NCBI RefSeq assembly: GCF_900199215.1
Contig: NZ_FZQA01000001.1
Span: forward strand, 806,001 to 870,000
DNA length: 64,000 nucleotides
Direction of reading: 5' to 3'
Source of the DNA: Amphiplicatus metriothermophilus
GTDB lineage: Bacteria; Pseudomonadota; Alphaproteobacteria; Caulobacterales; Parvularculaceae
Positions within the stretch are counted from its first letter, which is position 1. Every line of letters starts with the position of its first letter. Positions 52,788 through 60,956 of the stretch are shown one piece after another. The notes under the pieces were generated by a model. That model was not told the origin of the DNA. It did not search any database and was given only the letters and a program-made list of their open reading frames with translations. Made by a program: the position numbers and the translations under genes.

Positions 52788-53303
52788 CTAGGTCAGGACG
52801 AAATCCGTAATCAGCACGTTGTTGACGCTTCCCGCCGGCGCGACGAGCTGCAGTCGGCGCAGCATCTGCGCGCGCAGGCGCGCCATATTGGCCGGGCGCT
52901 CGAGATCGCTTTCGTCGACGGAGCGCAGATAGGCGTTCAGCACGTCGCGGATGCGCGGGGTCAGCTCCTGAAGGCGTTTTTCATGAGGTTTCGTGGTCTC
53001 TATGCTGATCGATATCTTCAGATATTTCGACCGCGCCTCGGGACCGAGCGAGATCACCATCGGCTCGACGGCGACGAAGACGAGATCCTTGGGCTCAGGC
53101 GCGTGCGCCGCCTTGGCCGGCGCCGGGGCGGGGCATTTCGTCAGCATGGGCGCCATGAAATAGCTCGCGCCCGCCGCCGCGCCGCCGAGAATGAGCGCGC
53201 CGCCGACGCTGAAGAGGATCGGCTTCAGCGGCAGGCCTTTCTTCGCCGGCTTGTCCTCGACAGCTTCGATCTCTTCGTTCGGCTGTTCGGCGTCCTCGCT
53301 CAT
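52788..53303 (-). CDS. fliL: Flagellar basal body-associated protein FliL
   Basis: A 171-residue stator-associated protein: cytoplasmic N-terminus, one membrane helix (about 28-50) and a periplasmic FliL domain (VFVAVEPMVISLGPEARSKYLKISISIE; RDVLNAYLRSVDESDLE; NNVLITDFVLT). FliL rings encircle stator units and support torque. It is divergent from fliF; fliM, usually next, is absent here. Confidence 0.95.
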   Translation of the reverse strand: MSEDAEQPNEEIEAVEDKPAKKGLPLKPILFSVGGALILGGAAAGASYFMAPMLTKCPAPAPAKAAHAPEPKDLVFVAVEPMVISLGPEARSKYLKISISIETTKPHEKRLQELTPRIRDVLNAYLRSVDESDLERPANMARLRAQMLRRLQLVAPAGSVNNVLITDFVLT

Positions 53304-53358
53304 GCCGGGGCCCCGTGTTCCATACTGGCGCGTTTTCCTGCGCGCTTCGCTTTCTGTG

Positions 53359-53364
53359 TAACCA
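53359..53364 (+). promoter_or_regulatory. TAACCA core between fliL and fliF
   Basis: GTAACCAC contains the TAACCA core seen at three other flagellar promoter regions; it lies in the 133-base divergent spacer. TTAATG follows at 53369. The match to TTAACCAT is only six of eight. Confidence 0.2.
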
Positions 53365-53436
53365 CCTCTTAATGATCAAATGGTAAATGACCGGGCATGG
53401 ACGCTGAAGAATTCGGCGGCGGCGTCATTAACGGGC

Positions 53437-55014
53437 ATGGAAAAAATGCAGGGACTTGTTTCGGTTTGGCGCATTCTCACTCCCGCGAAGCGATTGATGC
53501 TCGTCGGCGCCGTGGCGGCGGTCGTCGTGTCGTTTTCAATCCTTGCACGGACCGCCTCAACGCCGAAAATGGCGCTGCTTTACGCCGGGCTGGACGGGCG
53601 TACGGCCGGGCAGGTGGTCGGCGCCCTCGAGCGCATGAACGTTCCTTTCGACGTGCGCGGCGAGGCCATCTACGTGCCCTCCGCCAAGCGCGATTCCATC
53701 AGGATGTCGCTCGCGGGCGAGGGGCTGCCCGAGACGGGACAGGCCGGCTACGAGCTTCTCGACAATCTCAACGGCTTCTCGACGACGTCGGACATGTTCG
53801 GCGCCACGTATTGGCGCGCGCGCGAAGGCGAGCTTGCGCGCACCATCCTGGCGACGCCCGGAGTCAAGGCCGCGCGGGTGCACATCGCCGCGCCGCAGGC
53901 CGGCGCGTTCGCCCGCAACCGGCCCGCGCCGAGCGCGTCCGTGACCGTCGTCATGGGCGCCGAGCGACTCTCCCGGTCGCAGGCGCAGGCGATTCGCTAT
54001 CTCGTCGCCTCAGCCGTGCCGGGCCTGCCGGCCGATCAGGTGGCGATCATCGATTCGAGCCGCGGCGTCGTGCTCGAGCCGGGCCGCGACGAAGAGGTCG
54101 TCGACGTCAAGGACGTCGCGGATCGCGCCCAGGCGATCGAAAACGACATTATCGAACTGCTCGAAGCGCGCGTCGGGCCGGGCAACGCCCGCGTGAGCGT
54201 CGCGCTCGATATCGACCGCGAGCGCGAAGCGGTCTCGGAGAAAACCTTCAATCCCGACGCGCGGGTCGTCACCGGCAAGGAGACGACGGAAATCACCGAG
54301 ACGACGCAGGGGCGCGGCGGAGCGGTGACGGTTGCGAGCAACCTTCCCGAAGGCGACGGCGCGGCCGGAACGGGCTCGCGCACAGAGCGCGCCGAGACAC
54401 GCGAGACCGTCACCTACGGCGTTTCCGAAACCACGCGCCAGCGCGAAAAGTTACCCGGCTCGATCCGCAAGATGAGCGTCGCGGTCATCGTCAATCAGAT
54501 TGCGGAAAATCCGGCGGAGGAGGGAGGCGAGCCCGTGCTGCGCACGCAGGAGGAGCTCGCGGCGCTGCGCGAACTCGTGGCGCGGGCCGCCGGCCTCGAC
54601 GAGGAGCGCGGCGACACCCTGACCATCCAGGCGCTCCCTTTCCGCGCCGCGTCCGACGAGGGCGTGCTGGTCGAGGCGAATCCGATCGGCGATTTCCTTG
54701 AGCGCCATCTCATGCATGTCATTCAGATGGTCGTCCTGGCGGTCGTGACGCTGGTGCTCGCCCTGTTCGTGGTGAAGCCGCTGCTCGCGCCGAAGAACCT
54801 GCCCGCCCCGTCTGCGGAGGCGCAACCGCAGCCTGCCCTCGCCCAGGCTGCGGCCGCGCCGGCCGCCGCGATCGCGGGCGAAGGCGCGTCGGACGCGCTT
54901 CCCGCCGCCGAACCCGACGCGATTGCGACGCTGCGCGAGCTCGCCGGCGCGAAGAGCGACGAAACGGCGAAACTCATCCAGTCCTGGCTCGACGCGGCGG
55001 AGGACGCCGCATGA
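53437..55014 (+). CDS. fliF: Flagellar MS-ring protein FliF
   Basis: A 525-residue MS-ring subunit with two membrane segments (about 21-40 and about 430-450). The YscJ/FliF domain has MALLYAGLDGRTAGQVV, LATPGVKAARVHIAAPQ and SRGVVLEP; the C-terminus has ATLRELAGAKSDETAKLIQSWL, which binds FliG. The start is placed at the MEKMQGL methionine; an upstream ATG at 53380 would add 19 residues without family support. No strong ribosome-binding site is visible. First gene of fliF-fliH-fliN-fliP-fliG. Confidence 0.96.
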   Translation: MEKMQGLVSVWRILTPAKRLMLVGAVAAVVVSFSILARTASTPKMALLYAGLDGRTAGQVVGALERMNVPFDVRGEAIYVPSAKRDSIRMSLAGEGLPETGQAGYELLDNLNGFSTTSDMFGATYWRAREGELARTILATPGVKAARVHIAAPQAGAFARNRPAPSASVTVVMGAERLSRSQAQAIRYLVASAVPGLPADQVAIIDSSRGVVLEPGRDEEVVDVKDVADRAQAIENDIIELLEARVGPGNARVSVALDIDREREAVSEKTFNPDARVVTGKETTEITETTQGRGGAVTVASNLPEGDGAAGTGSRTERAETRETVTYGVSETTRQREKLPGSIRKMSVAVIVNQIAENPAEEGGEPVLRTQEELAALRELVARAAGLDEERGDTLTIQALPFRAASDEGVLVEANPIGDFLERHLMHVIQMVVLAVVTLVLALFVVKPLLAPKNLPAPSAEAQPQPALAQAAAAPAAAIAGEGASDALPAAEPDAIATLRELAGAKSDETAKLIQSWLDAAEDAA

Positions 55015-55604
55015 CGAGGCCGGCGCTGATTTTTGAGCGCTTCGACGATGCGCCCGGACCGGCCGCGTCGGACGGCGCAGCGACAGGCGAGGACGTCGCC
55101 CTGCAGCGCGCCCGCGCCGAGGCCTTCGCGGAAGGCTATGCGGCCGGCCAGACCGCGTCGGCGGCCAGAGCCGACGCCGGCGAGCAGATGTTCCGCGCCG
55201 CCGTCAACGCCATGGAGACCGAGCTTGCGAGCCTGCCGGCGCGCCTGGCGACGGACGCGGCCGCGGCGCTCAGGATATTCCTCGAACGGCTCTTCCCGGC
55301 GCTGGCCGCGAAGGGATTCGCCGCCGAAGCGGCCGCCGCCTTCGAAAAGGCGCGCCGGGAGTCGGCCGTTAACAGAATGGAAGTGTTCGCCCCGGCGGAA
55401 TGGGAAGGCGAGATCGCGCGCGCGCTCGCCGAAGCGGGCGCCGCGATGGTCGAAGTGAAAGCCGATCCGGCGCTCGAAGGCGCGCGCGCGCGGGCCGAGT
55501 GGGCCGGCGGGGGGCTCGATTTCGACCTTGAAGAGGCGATGACGGCGTGCCTGGCCGCGCTCGACATCGCCGCGGCCGGAAAAAGCGACGGGAATGGGCG
55601 ATGA
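55011..55604 (+). CDS. fliH: FliH-like flagellar assembly protein
   Basis: A 197-residue protein, regulator of the export ATPase FliI. It has a short N-terminal motif (PALIFERFDD), an Ala-rich coil with EGYAAGQ, and a C-terminal domain with VEVKADPALEGARARAEWAGGGLDFDLEEAM typical of FliH-family ends. It overlaps fliF and fliN by four bases each. Divergent, as FliH often is; fliI is 17 kb away. Confidence 0.85.
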   Translation: MTRPALIFERFDDAPGPAASDGAATGEDVALQRARAEAFAEGYAAGQTASAARADAGEQMFRAAVNAMETELASLPARLATDAAAALRIFLERLFPALAAKGFAAEAAAAFEKARRESAVNRMEVFAPAEWEGEIARALAEAGAAMVEVKADPALEGARARAEWAGGGLDFDLEEAMTACLAALDIAAAGKSDGNGR

Positions 55605-55966
55605 GCGAAAGCGAAGCGAAAGACGATGAAAAGACGGTCACGGGCGAAGCGGCTGGCGAGTCGGACGGCGCCGCGCCGCATGTCGAACGGCGCGAAGGCG
55701 GCGAGGCCAACCGCTTGCGCCGCGCGATCTTCAGCGTGCCGATCGAGGTCGTCGTCTCCGTCGGGTCGGCGCGCCCGCTTCTGGGCGATCTCCTCAACAT
55801 GGAGCGCGGCCATCTTCTGCCGCTCGACGCCTCGCTCGACGATCCGGTCGAGCTGCGCGTGAAGGACCGGGTGATCGCCCGCGGCGAGCTCACGCAGCTC
55901 GACAATGGGCGCGAGGGGATCGGCGTGCGCATCACCGAAATCGTCGACATGTCCGAGATCGTCTGA
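55601..55966 (+). CDS. fliN: Flagellar switch protein FliN
   Basis: A 121-residue C-ring subunit. An acidic N-terminal extension (about 1-38) is followed by the SpoA domain: IFSVPIEVVVSVGSARPLL, then LDDPVELRVKDRVIARGELTQLDNGREGIGVRITEI. It starts inside the fliH stop (ATGA) and shares one base with fliP. Confidence 0.95.
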   Translation: MSESEAKDDEKTVTGEAAGESDGAAPHVERREGGEANRLRRAIFSVPIEVVVSVGSARPLLGDLLNMERGHLLPLDASLDDPVELRVKDRVIARGELTQLDNGREGIGVRITEIVDMSEIV

Positions 55967-56703
55967 TGGCTCGCAGGCTCGGCGCAGCATTGGTGCTCGG
56001 CGCGGCGCTGGCGGCGCTTCTCGCCGGCGCGGCCGCGGCGCAGGATGGGCCATCCGCGCTCGCCGCCGAGGGCGGGCTCAGCCTGCGGGTGGTCCAGCTT
56101 TTCCTGATCGTCACCGTGCTCAGCCTCGCGCCGGGCGCGGCGATGATGATCACCTGCCTGCCGTTCATGGTGATCGTCTTTTCGATCCTGCGTCAGGCGA
56201 TCGGATTGCAGCAGGCGCCGCCCAACATGCTCATCATGAGCTTGGCGTTGTTCCTGACTTATTTCGTGATGGAGCCGGTCTTCGCCGACGCCTGGCGGGC
56301 GGGCGTGCAGCCCCTGCTCGACGGCGACGTCACCGAGGCGCAGGGCTTCGAGCGGGCGCTCGAGCCGTTCCGGGCGTTCATGGAGGCGCGGGTCTCGCCG
56401 GCCGCGGTCGACGCGCTGGCCGCAGTCGCTCCGGCGCGCGCCGACGCCGGCGGCGAGGCGCCGCTGTCGGTGCTCATCCCCGCTTTCATGCTGTCGGAAA
56501 TTCAGCATGCGTTCGAAATCGGCTTCGTGATCTTTCTGCCTTTCCTCATCATCGATCTGATCGTGGCGTCGGTGCTGATGGCTATGGGCATGATGATGGT
56601 GCCGCCGGCGATCGTTTCGCTGCCGTTCAAGCTCGCCTTTTTCGTCCTGGCGAACGGCTGGATCGAAATCGCCGGCGCGCTGGTGAAAGGGTACGGAACA
56701 TGA
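55966..56703 (+). CDS. fliP: Flagellar export protein FliP
   Basis: A 245-residue export-gate subunit with a cleavable signal sequence and four membrane segments. LFLIVTVLSLAPGAAMMITCLPFMVIVFSILRQAIG and PAFMLSEIQHAFEIGFVIFLPFLIIDLIVASVLMAMGMMMVPP are FliP hallmarks. It is encoded between fliN and fliG, away from its partners fliQ and fliR. Confidence 0.98.
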   Translation: MARRLGAALVLGAALAALLAGAAAAQDGPSALAAEGGLSLRVVQLFLIVTVLSLAPGAAMMITCLPFMVIVFSILRQAIGLQQAPPNMLIMSLALFLTYFVMEPVFADAWRAGVQPLLDGDVTEAQGFERALEPFRAFMEARVSPAAVDALAAVAPARADAGGEAPLSVLIPAFMLSEIQHAFEIGFVIFLPFLIIDLIVASVLMAMGMMMVPPAIVSLPFKLAFFVLANGWIEIAGALVKGYGT

Positions 56704-57770
56704 CGGCGGAAGCGGCGACGGGAAAATCTGTGGCGACGCGCCTTGAGGGAGCGACCGGGTTCACGGCTCCGCAGAAGGCGGCGATGATCATCGCCGCGCT
56801 GGGGCCGGACGCAGCCGGACCGATCATCGAGCGCATCGGCGACAAGCATCTGCGCGCCTTCGCTGAAGCCTATACGCAGCTCAGAACCGTGCCGCGCCGA
56901 CATCTCGTCGCCGTCGTCTCGGAGTTCCTGAACGAGCTCGGCGGCGAGGACGGGGAAGTGCGCGGCGGCTTCGACGAGGCGCGCGCGCTCATCAGCCGGT
57001 TCAAGAGCGAGGAAACGGCGACCAAGGTCCTCGACGAGGTTCCTGGCGCGCGCTCCGTGTGGGAGAAGCTGGCCGACGTCGACGACAAGGCGCTGGCGGA
57101 CTATCTGTCCCGCCAGCAGCCGCAGACGGCGGCGGTCATCCTGGCGCGGATCGACGCCGAGAAGGCCTCCAGCGTGCTCGGCCTCTTCGAGCCGGATTTC
57201 GCCCGGGCCGCGCTCGTCCGGCTCGCCAGGCCGATGCCTGTCCGCAAGGAGGCGCTCAACGTTCTCGCCGAAGCCGTCGAGCGGGATTTTCTCGCGCCGC
57301 TGCGGCGGGCGTCGAAAGCCGTCCGGCCGGGCCAGATGATCGGCGCCATGATGAACAACATGCCGGAAGACAAGCGCGACAGCCTTCTCGAAATCATCGC
57401 CGCTGAAACGCCCGACATTCTCGAGGAAGTGAAGGCGCAGATTCTCACCTTCAAGGACATCCCGGAGCGCGTGCCCGCCAACGCCGTGCCGCTCGTCGTG
57501 CGCGAGGTTGACGCGGACGTGTTCCTCAAGGCGGTCAAATACGGACGCCAGAACGCGCCGGAGGCGGTCGAGTTCATCTTCAAGAACATCTCCCAGCGCC
57601 TCGGCCAGCAATATCAGGAGCAGATCGAGGCGCTCAAACCCGTGCCGGTCGCCGAGGCGGAAGCCTGCCAGGGCCAGTTCATGGCGACCGTGCGCCGCCT
57701 CGTCGCGGCCGGCGAGTTCGAGCTCAACCGCATCGAAACAGACGGGAGCGACGACGAGGTTTACGTTTGA
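56700..57770 (+). CDS. fliG: Flagellar motor switch protein FliG
   Basis: A 356-residue rotor protein. The N-terminal FliF-binding domain has LTAPQKAAMIIAALG-like sequence (21-36); the middle domain has SRQQPQTAAVILARIDAEKAS, where the usual EHPQ motif reads QQPQ (139-142). The C-terminal torque domain has ILTFKDIPERVPANAVPLVVREVD and MATVRRLVAAGEFEL, and the tail is DDEVYV. It overlaps fliP by four bases. In many relatives fliG directly follows fliF; here it is last in the operon. Confidence 0.96.
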   Translation: MTAEAATGKSVATRLEGATGFTAPQKAAMIIAALGPDAAGPIIERIGDKHLRAFAEAYTQLRTVPRRHLVAVVSEFLNELGGEDGEVRGGFDEARALISRFKSEETATKVLDEVPGARSVWEKLADVDDKALADYLSRQQPQTAAVILARIDAEKASSVLGLFEPDFARAALVRLARPMPVRKEALNVLAEAVERDFLAPLRRASKAVRPGQMIGAMMNNMPEDKRDSLLEIIAAETPDILEEVKAQILTFKDIPERVPANAVPLVVREVDADVFLKAVKYGRQNAPEAVEFIFKNISQRLGQQYQEQIEALKPVPVAEAEACQGQFMATVRRLVAAGEFELNRIETDGSDDEVYV

Positions 57771-57774
57771 GCAC

Positions 57775-57803
57775 GGCGGCGCGCCACGCAGCCGCCCCTT
57801 TTT
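57775..57803 (+). terminator. Terminator after fliG
   Basis: A 6-bp GC stem (57775-57780 with 57791-57796) with a ten-base loop is followed by a run of five T (57799-57803). It lies five bases after the fliG stop. Confidence 0.6.
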
Positions 57804-57841
57804 CATGGCGCCCTGCGTGCAAAGCAGCGTAAGCCCCTTCC

Positions 57842-58651
57842 ATGCCGCTCATCCAGCTCATCGTTCTCGCCCTCATTCAGGGGATCACCGAGTTCCTGCC
57901 GATCTCCTCCTCGGCGCATCTCATTCTCGCGCCTCTGGTGATGGACTGGCGAGACCAGGGACCGCTGATCGATCTCGCCGCCCATGTTGGCACGCTCGGC
58001 GCGGTGATGCTCTATTTCCGCAATGAGACGGGCATGCTCGCGCGCGGCGGCGTCGACGCGCTGCGATTTCGCGACAGCCCCGATCGTCGGCTGTTCCTGA
58101 TGCTGGCGGGCGCGAGCGTTCCGATCGTGCTGTTCGGCGCGCTGCTGGTGGCGTTGAAGCTCGAAGAGGCGATGCGCTCGCCCCACCTCATCGGCGCGAC
58201 GAGCATCGTCTTCGGCCTTCTGCTCTGGCATGCGGACCGGCGCCCGGCGGCGGGCGAGAAAAGCGTCGCCACGCTCGGCTGGCGCGAGGCGATGATGGTC
58301 GGCCTCGCGCAGATGCTCTCCCTCGTGCCTGGCGTCAGCCGTTCCGGCGTGACCATGACCGCGGCGCGTTATCTCGGCTGGTCGCGCGTCGAGGCGGCGC
58401 GCTTTTCGATGTTGCTCGCGATTCCGGTGACCATGGTCCTCGGGCTTGCGGCCATGCTGCGCCTTTTGACGGGCGGGGGCGATGAGCAACTGGCCGCCGG
58501 GCTGATCGTGGCGGGGCTGTCTTTTCTCGTGGCGCTCGGCGCCATCGCCTTTCTGATGAAATGGCTGCAACGGATGAGCTTCCTGCCCTTCGTGGTCTAT
58601 CGCGTGCTGCTCGGCGCCGCGTTATTGTTGTTCGCTGGAAAGCTCGCCTGA
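57842..58651 (+). CDS. uppP: Undecaprenyl-diphosphatase UppP (BacA)
   Basis: A 269-residue polytopic membrane enzyme that recycles undecaprenyl diphosphate for cell-wall and polysaccharide synthesis. The two signature regions are visible: GITEFLPISSSAHLIL near the N-terminus and LVPGVSRSGVTMTAARYLGWSR in the middle, holding the catalytic Glu, Ser and Arg residues. Eight membrane segments, usual length. Confidence 0.97.
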   Translation: MPLIQLIVLALIQGITEFLPISSSAHLILAPLVMDWRDQGPLIDLAAHVGTLGAVMLYFRNETGMLARGGVDALRFRDSPDRRLFLMLAGASVPIVLFGALLVALKLEEAMRSPHLIGATSIVFGLLLWHADRRPAAGEKSVATLGWREAMMVGLAQMLSLVPGVSRSGVTMTAARYLGWSRVEAARFSMLLAIPVTMVLGLAAMLRLLTGGGDEQLAAGLIVAGLSFLVALGAIAFLMKWLQRMSFLPFVVYRVLLGAALLLFAGKLA

Positions 58652-58661
58652 AAGAGCGGCC

Positions 58662-59318
58662 ATGACGTCTGACGAAACGCCCGACAAGCCGCAGGTGCGG
58701 CGCCTGTTCGCCACGCCCGTCATCGAGGCGATGCTGCCGGACGCGCCCGCGCGCAACGCCGCGCTGCTCGACGCGATCCGCGCGCGCCAGGCCGCCTCGC
58801 CAGGGATCGTGCGCTCGAACGTCAACGGCTGGCACTCCGATTCGCAGATGCTGTCCTGGGGCGGGCCGGCGGCGAAGGCGGTCGCGCTCGACACGCTGCG
58901 GCTGTGCGGGCGCTACACGACCGATGTCGGCATGCGGAACAATCAGCCCCGCTACGAGATGAGCATCGAGATGTGGGCGAACGTCTCGCCGCCGGGCGCC
59001 TCGAACCAGAATCACGCCCATGCCGGCGCGTTGTGGTCTGCCGTCTATTACGTCGATGACGGCGGCGACCCGGAAGGCGGGGCGCTGACCCTGCTCGATC
59101 CGCGTTTTCCCATGAGCCGCATGTACGCCCCCGATCTTCAATTCGTCGACGACGACGGCGCGCGCGAGGAAAACATCGTCAAGATCCGTCCCGTTCCAGG
59201 CAAGGTCGTGATGTTTCCGGCCTGGCTCATGCACGGCGTTCAGCCGCATCACGGCGCGCGCGAGCGGGTCTCGATCGCCATGAACATCATGGCGATCCCG
59301 GCGCGCCCGCCGACGTGA
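58662..59318 (+). CDS. TIGR02466-family putative 2OG-Fe(II) oxygenase
   Basis: A 218-residue protein. NQNHAHAGALWSAVYYVDDG, MYAPDLQFV, then VVMFPAWLMHGVQPH and RVSIAMNIM follow the TIGR02466 pattern, a family related to prolyl 4-hydroxylase-like oxygenases. Probable metal ligands are a His in NHAHAG and the His in LMHGVQPH; Arg in the RVSIAMN segment would bind 2-oxoglutarate. The substrate is unknown. It lies ten bases after uppP. Confidence 0.85.
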   Translation: MTSDETPDKPQVRRLFATPVIEAMLPDAPARNAALLDAIRARQAASPGIVRSNVNGWHSDSQMLSWGGPAAKAVALDTLRLCGRYTTDVGMRNNQPRYEMSIEMWANVSPPGASNQNHAHAGALWSAVYYVDDGGDPEGGALTLLDPRFPMSRMYAPDLQFVDDDGAREENIVKIRPVPGKVVMFPAWLMHGVQPHHGARERVSIAMNIMAIPARPPT

Positions 59319-59411
59319 TGACGTCCCCGCGACGGCCTTGCCGGCGCCTTACGCTTTCCCCAATTCCGGACGACATCCGGATCTGCAGCTGTTTTCAGGG
59401 AGCAGACGTTC

Positions 59412-60404
59412 ATGAACGGCGAGGACAGGGCGGCGAGCGCGGCCGGCGTGCGGCGCGCGGCGCAAAGGCTCGAGGGCAAGGCGCTCGTCACGCCGCTCAT
59501 CGAGAACGAGATGCTGAACGCGCGCGCCGGCGGGCGGGTGCTCCTGAAAGCGGAGATTCTCCAGCATTGCGGCTCGTTCAAGTTTCGCGGCGCCTACAAT
59601 CTCCTGGCGCAGCTTTCGCCCGAGGCGCGCGCGCGCGGCGTCGTGGCCTGGTCGTCCGGCAATCACGCGCAGGGGGTGGCGCGCGCGGCGAAGCTGTTCG
59701 GCGCGCCGGCCGTGATCGTCATGCCGACCGACGCGCCCGCCCTCAAGGTCGAGAAGGTGCGCGGCTACGGGGCCGAGATCGTGACGTATGATCGCTACAG
59801 CGAAGACCGAGAGGCGATCGCGCGGACCATCGCCGCCGAGCGGGGCATGGCCATCGCGCCGTCCTATGATCACCCCGCCATCATCGAAGGGCAGGGAACG
59901 CTTGCGCTCGAGGCCGCGCGGCAGGCCGCGGATCTGGGCGCGCGCTTCGACCTTTTCGCGGTCCCTTGCGGCGGCGGCGGGCTGGCGGCCGGTTGCGCGC
60001 TGATTCTGGAAGAGCTCTCGCCGGAGACGGCGGTCTGGATCGCCGAGCCGGAGGGCTATGACGAAGCCTGGGCGTCGATAAAGGCCGGCCGACGGCTTAC
60101 GGCCGATGTGACCCTGCGCACCATCTTCGACGCCATCGCCACGCCCTCGCCGGGCGCGCTCACCTTTCCGGTGCTTCAAAAGCGCGTGACGGGCGGGGCG
60201 ACGGTGAGCGAGGAGGACGCCGCCGCGGCCCTCGCTTTCGCCTTCAAGCATCTCAAGCTCGTGCTGGAGCCGGGCGGGGCGGCGGCGCTGGCCGCCTTGC
60301 TCGCCGGCAAGATCGACGCCCGCGGGCGAACCCTCGGGCTCGTCCTGTCCGGCGGCAATGTCGATCCGGCGCTGTTTTCCCGGCTGCTCGACCGCGCCGG
60401 CTGA
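59412..60404 (+). CDS. Threonine/serine dehydratase (PLP fold type II)
   Basis: A 330-residue pyridoxal-phosphate enzyme. The PLP lysine lies in CGSFKFRGAYN, the substrate loop is SSGNHAQGVA, the phosphate cradle is PCGGGGLAAG and SGGNVD is near the end. It lacks the C-terminal ACT regulatory domain of biosynthetic IlvA, so a catabolic threonine or serine dehydratase, or a serine racemase, is likely. Confidence 0.92.
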   Translation: MNGEDRAASAAGVRRAAQRLEGKALVTPLIENEMLNARAGGRVLLKAEILQHCGSFKFRGAYNLLAQLSPEARARGVVAWSSGNHAQGVARAAKLFGAPAVIVMPTDAPALKVEKVRGYGAEIVTYDRYSEDREAIARTIAAERGMAIAPSYDHPAIIEGQGTLALEAARQAADLGARFDLFAVPCGGGGLAAGCALILEELSPETAVWIAEPEGYDEAWASIKAGRRLTADVTLRTIFDAIATPSPGALTFPVLQKRVTGGATVSEEDAAAALAFAFKHLKLVLEPGGAAALAALLAGKIDARGRTLGLVLSGGNVDPALFSRLLDRAG

Positions 60405-60415
60405 ATCCGCGCCCG

Positions 60416-60448
60416 AAAAAAGGCGCCCCGTCGCTGCGCCGGCGCCTT
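60416..60448 (-). terminator. Terminator-like hairpin, minus strand
   Basis: An 8-bp stem (60420-60427 with 60441-60448) is followed on the minus strand by six T residues (60416-60421). The nearest minus-strand gene upstream is ptsN, 500 bases away across the DUF1150 gene. It could end a long ptsN 3' extension or an antisense RNA. Confidence 0.5.
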
Positions 60449-60577
60449 CGGCGCGCCGTTGAAATGTTATAAAGTTTACCTAAATCGGCTATACCAAACC
60501 ATGCGAGCCTGTTTATCGTTTGCTATCCAATGTCGGGCAGGCTTGCCGCAAGGCTGATCGTGGAGATCGCTAAGGCT

Positions 60578-60874
60578 ATGGCAGGACCGAGAGAGTTCCA
60601 CGCAGGGGTCGGCGGCCGCGCGCTGCCGTTGTCGGCGCAGGAATTCGCCGAGCTGGGCGGGCGCAAGCTCGTTTACGTGCGCACGGTGGTGGCGCGCGAA
60701 GTTCTTGACGAACTGGTCGACGACGAAGGCGCGCCGCTCGCCGACGTGCCTGAGGACGCGACCCTTTATTCCGTCCATGCCGCCGACGGCGAGCGCATCG
60801 CGCTCGTGGGCGACCGCGAACTCGCCTTCGCCGCCGCGCGCCAGCACGAGATGAACCCCGTCAGCGTGCACTGA
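60578..60874 (+). CDS. DUF1150 family protein
   Basis: A 98-residue protein with the DUF1150 pattern: LSAQEFAELGGRKLVYVRTV and DATLYSVHAADGERIALVGDRELAFAAARQHEM. Family members are small alphaproteobacterial proteins of unknown function, often beside small heat-shock genes. The start at 60578 is preferred on family length and a nearby AAGG; a start at 60530 would add 16 residues. Confidence 0.85.
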   Translation: MAGPREFHAGVGGRALPLSAQEFAELGGRKLVYVRTVVAREVLDELVDDEGAPLADVPEDATLYSVHAADGERIALVGDRELAFAAARQHEMNPVSVH

Positions 60875-60956
60875 TCCGCCGGCCCCCGGCCCGCGTCGCG
60901 GCGGACCGCCCCTTTCGTCAGCATAGGTTGATTGTCGACGGGCCTCGTCGCGCCGG

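Noticed and set aside
31320..57770. Sigma-54 promoters (TGGCAC-N5-TTGCA) for late flagellar genes
   Set aside because: Looked for by eye upstream of flagellin, fliK, flgF and flgB; no convincing match was found. A matrix scan would be needed.
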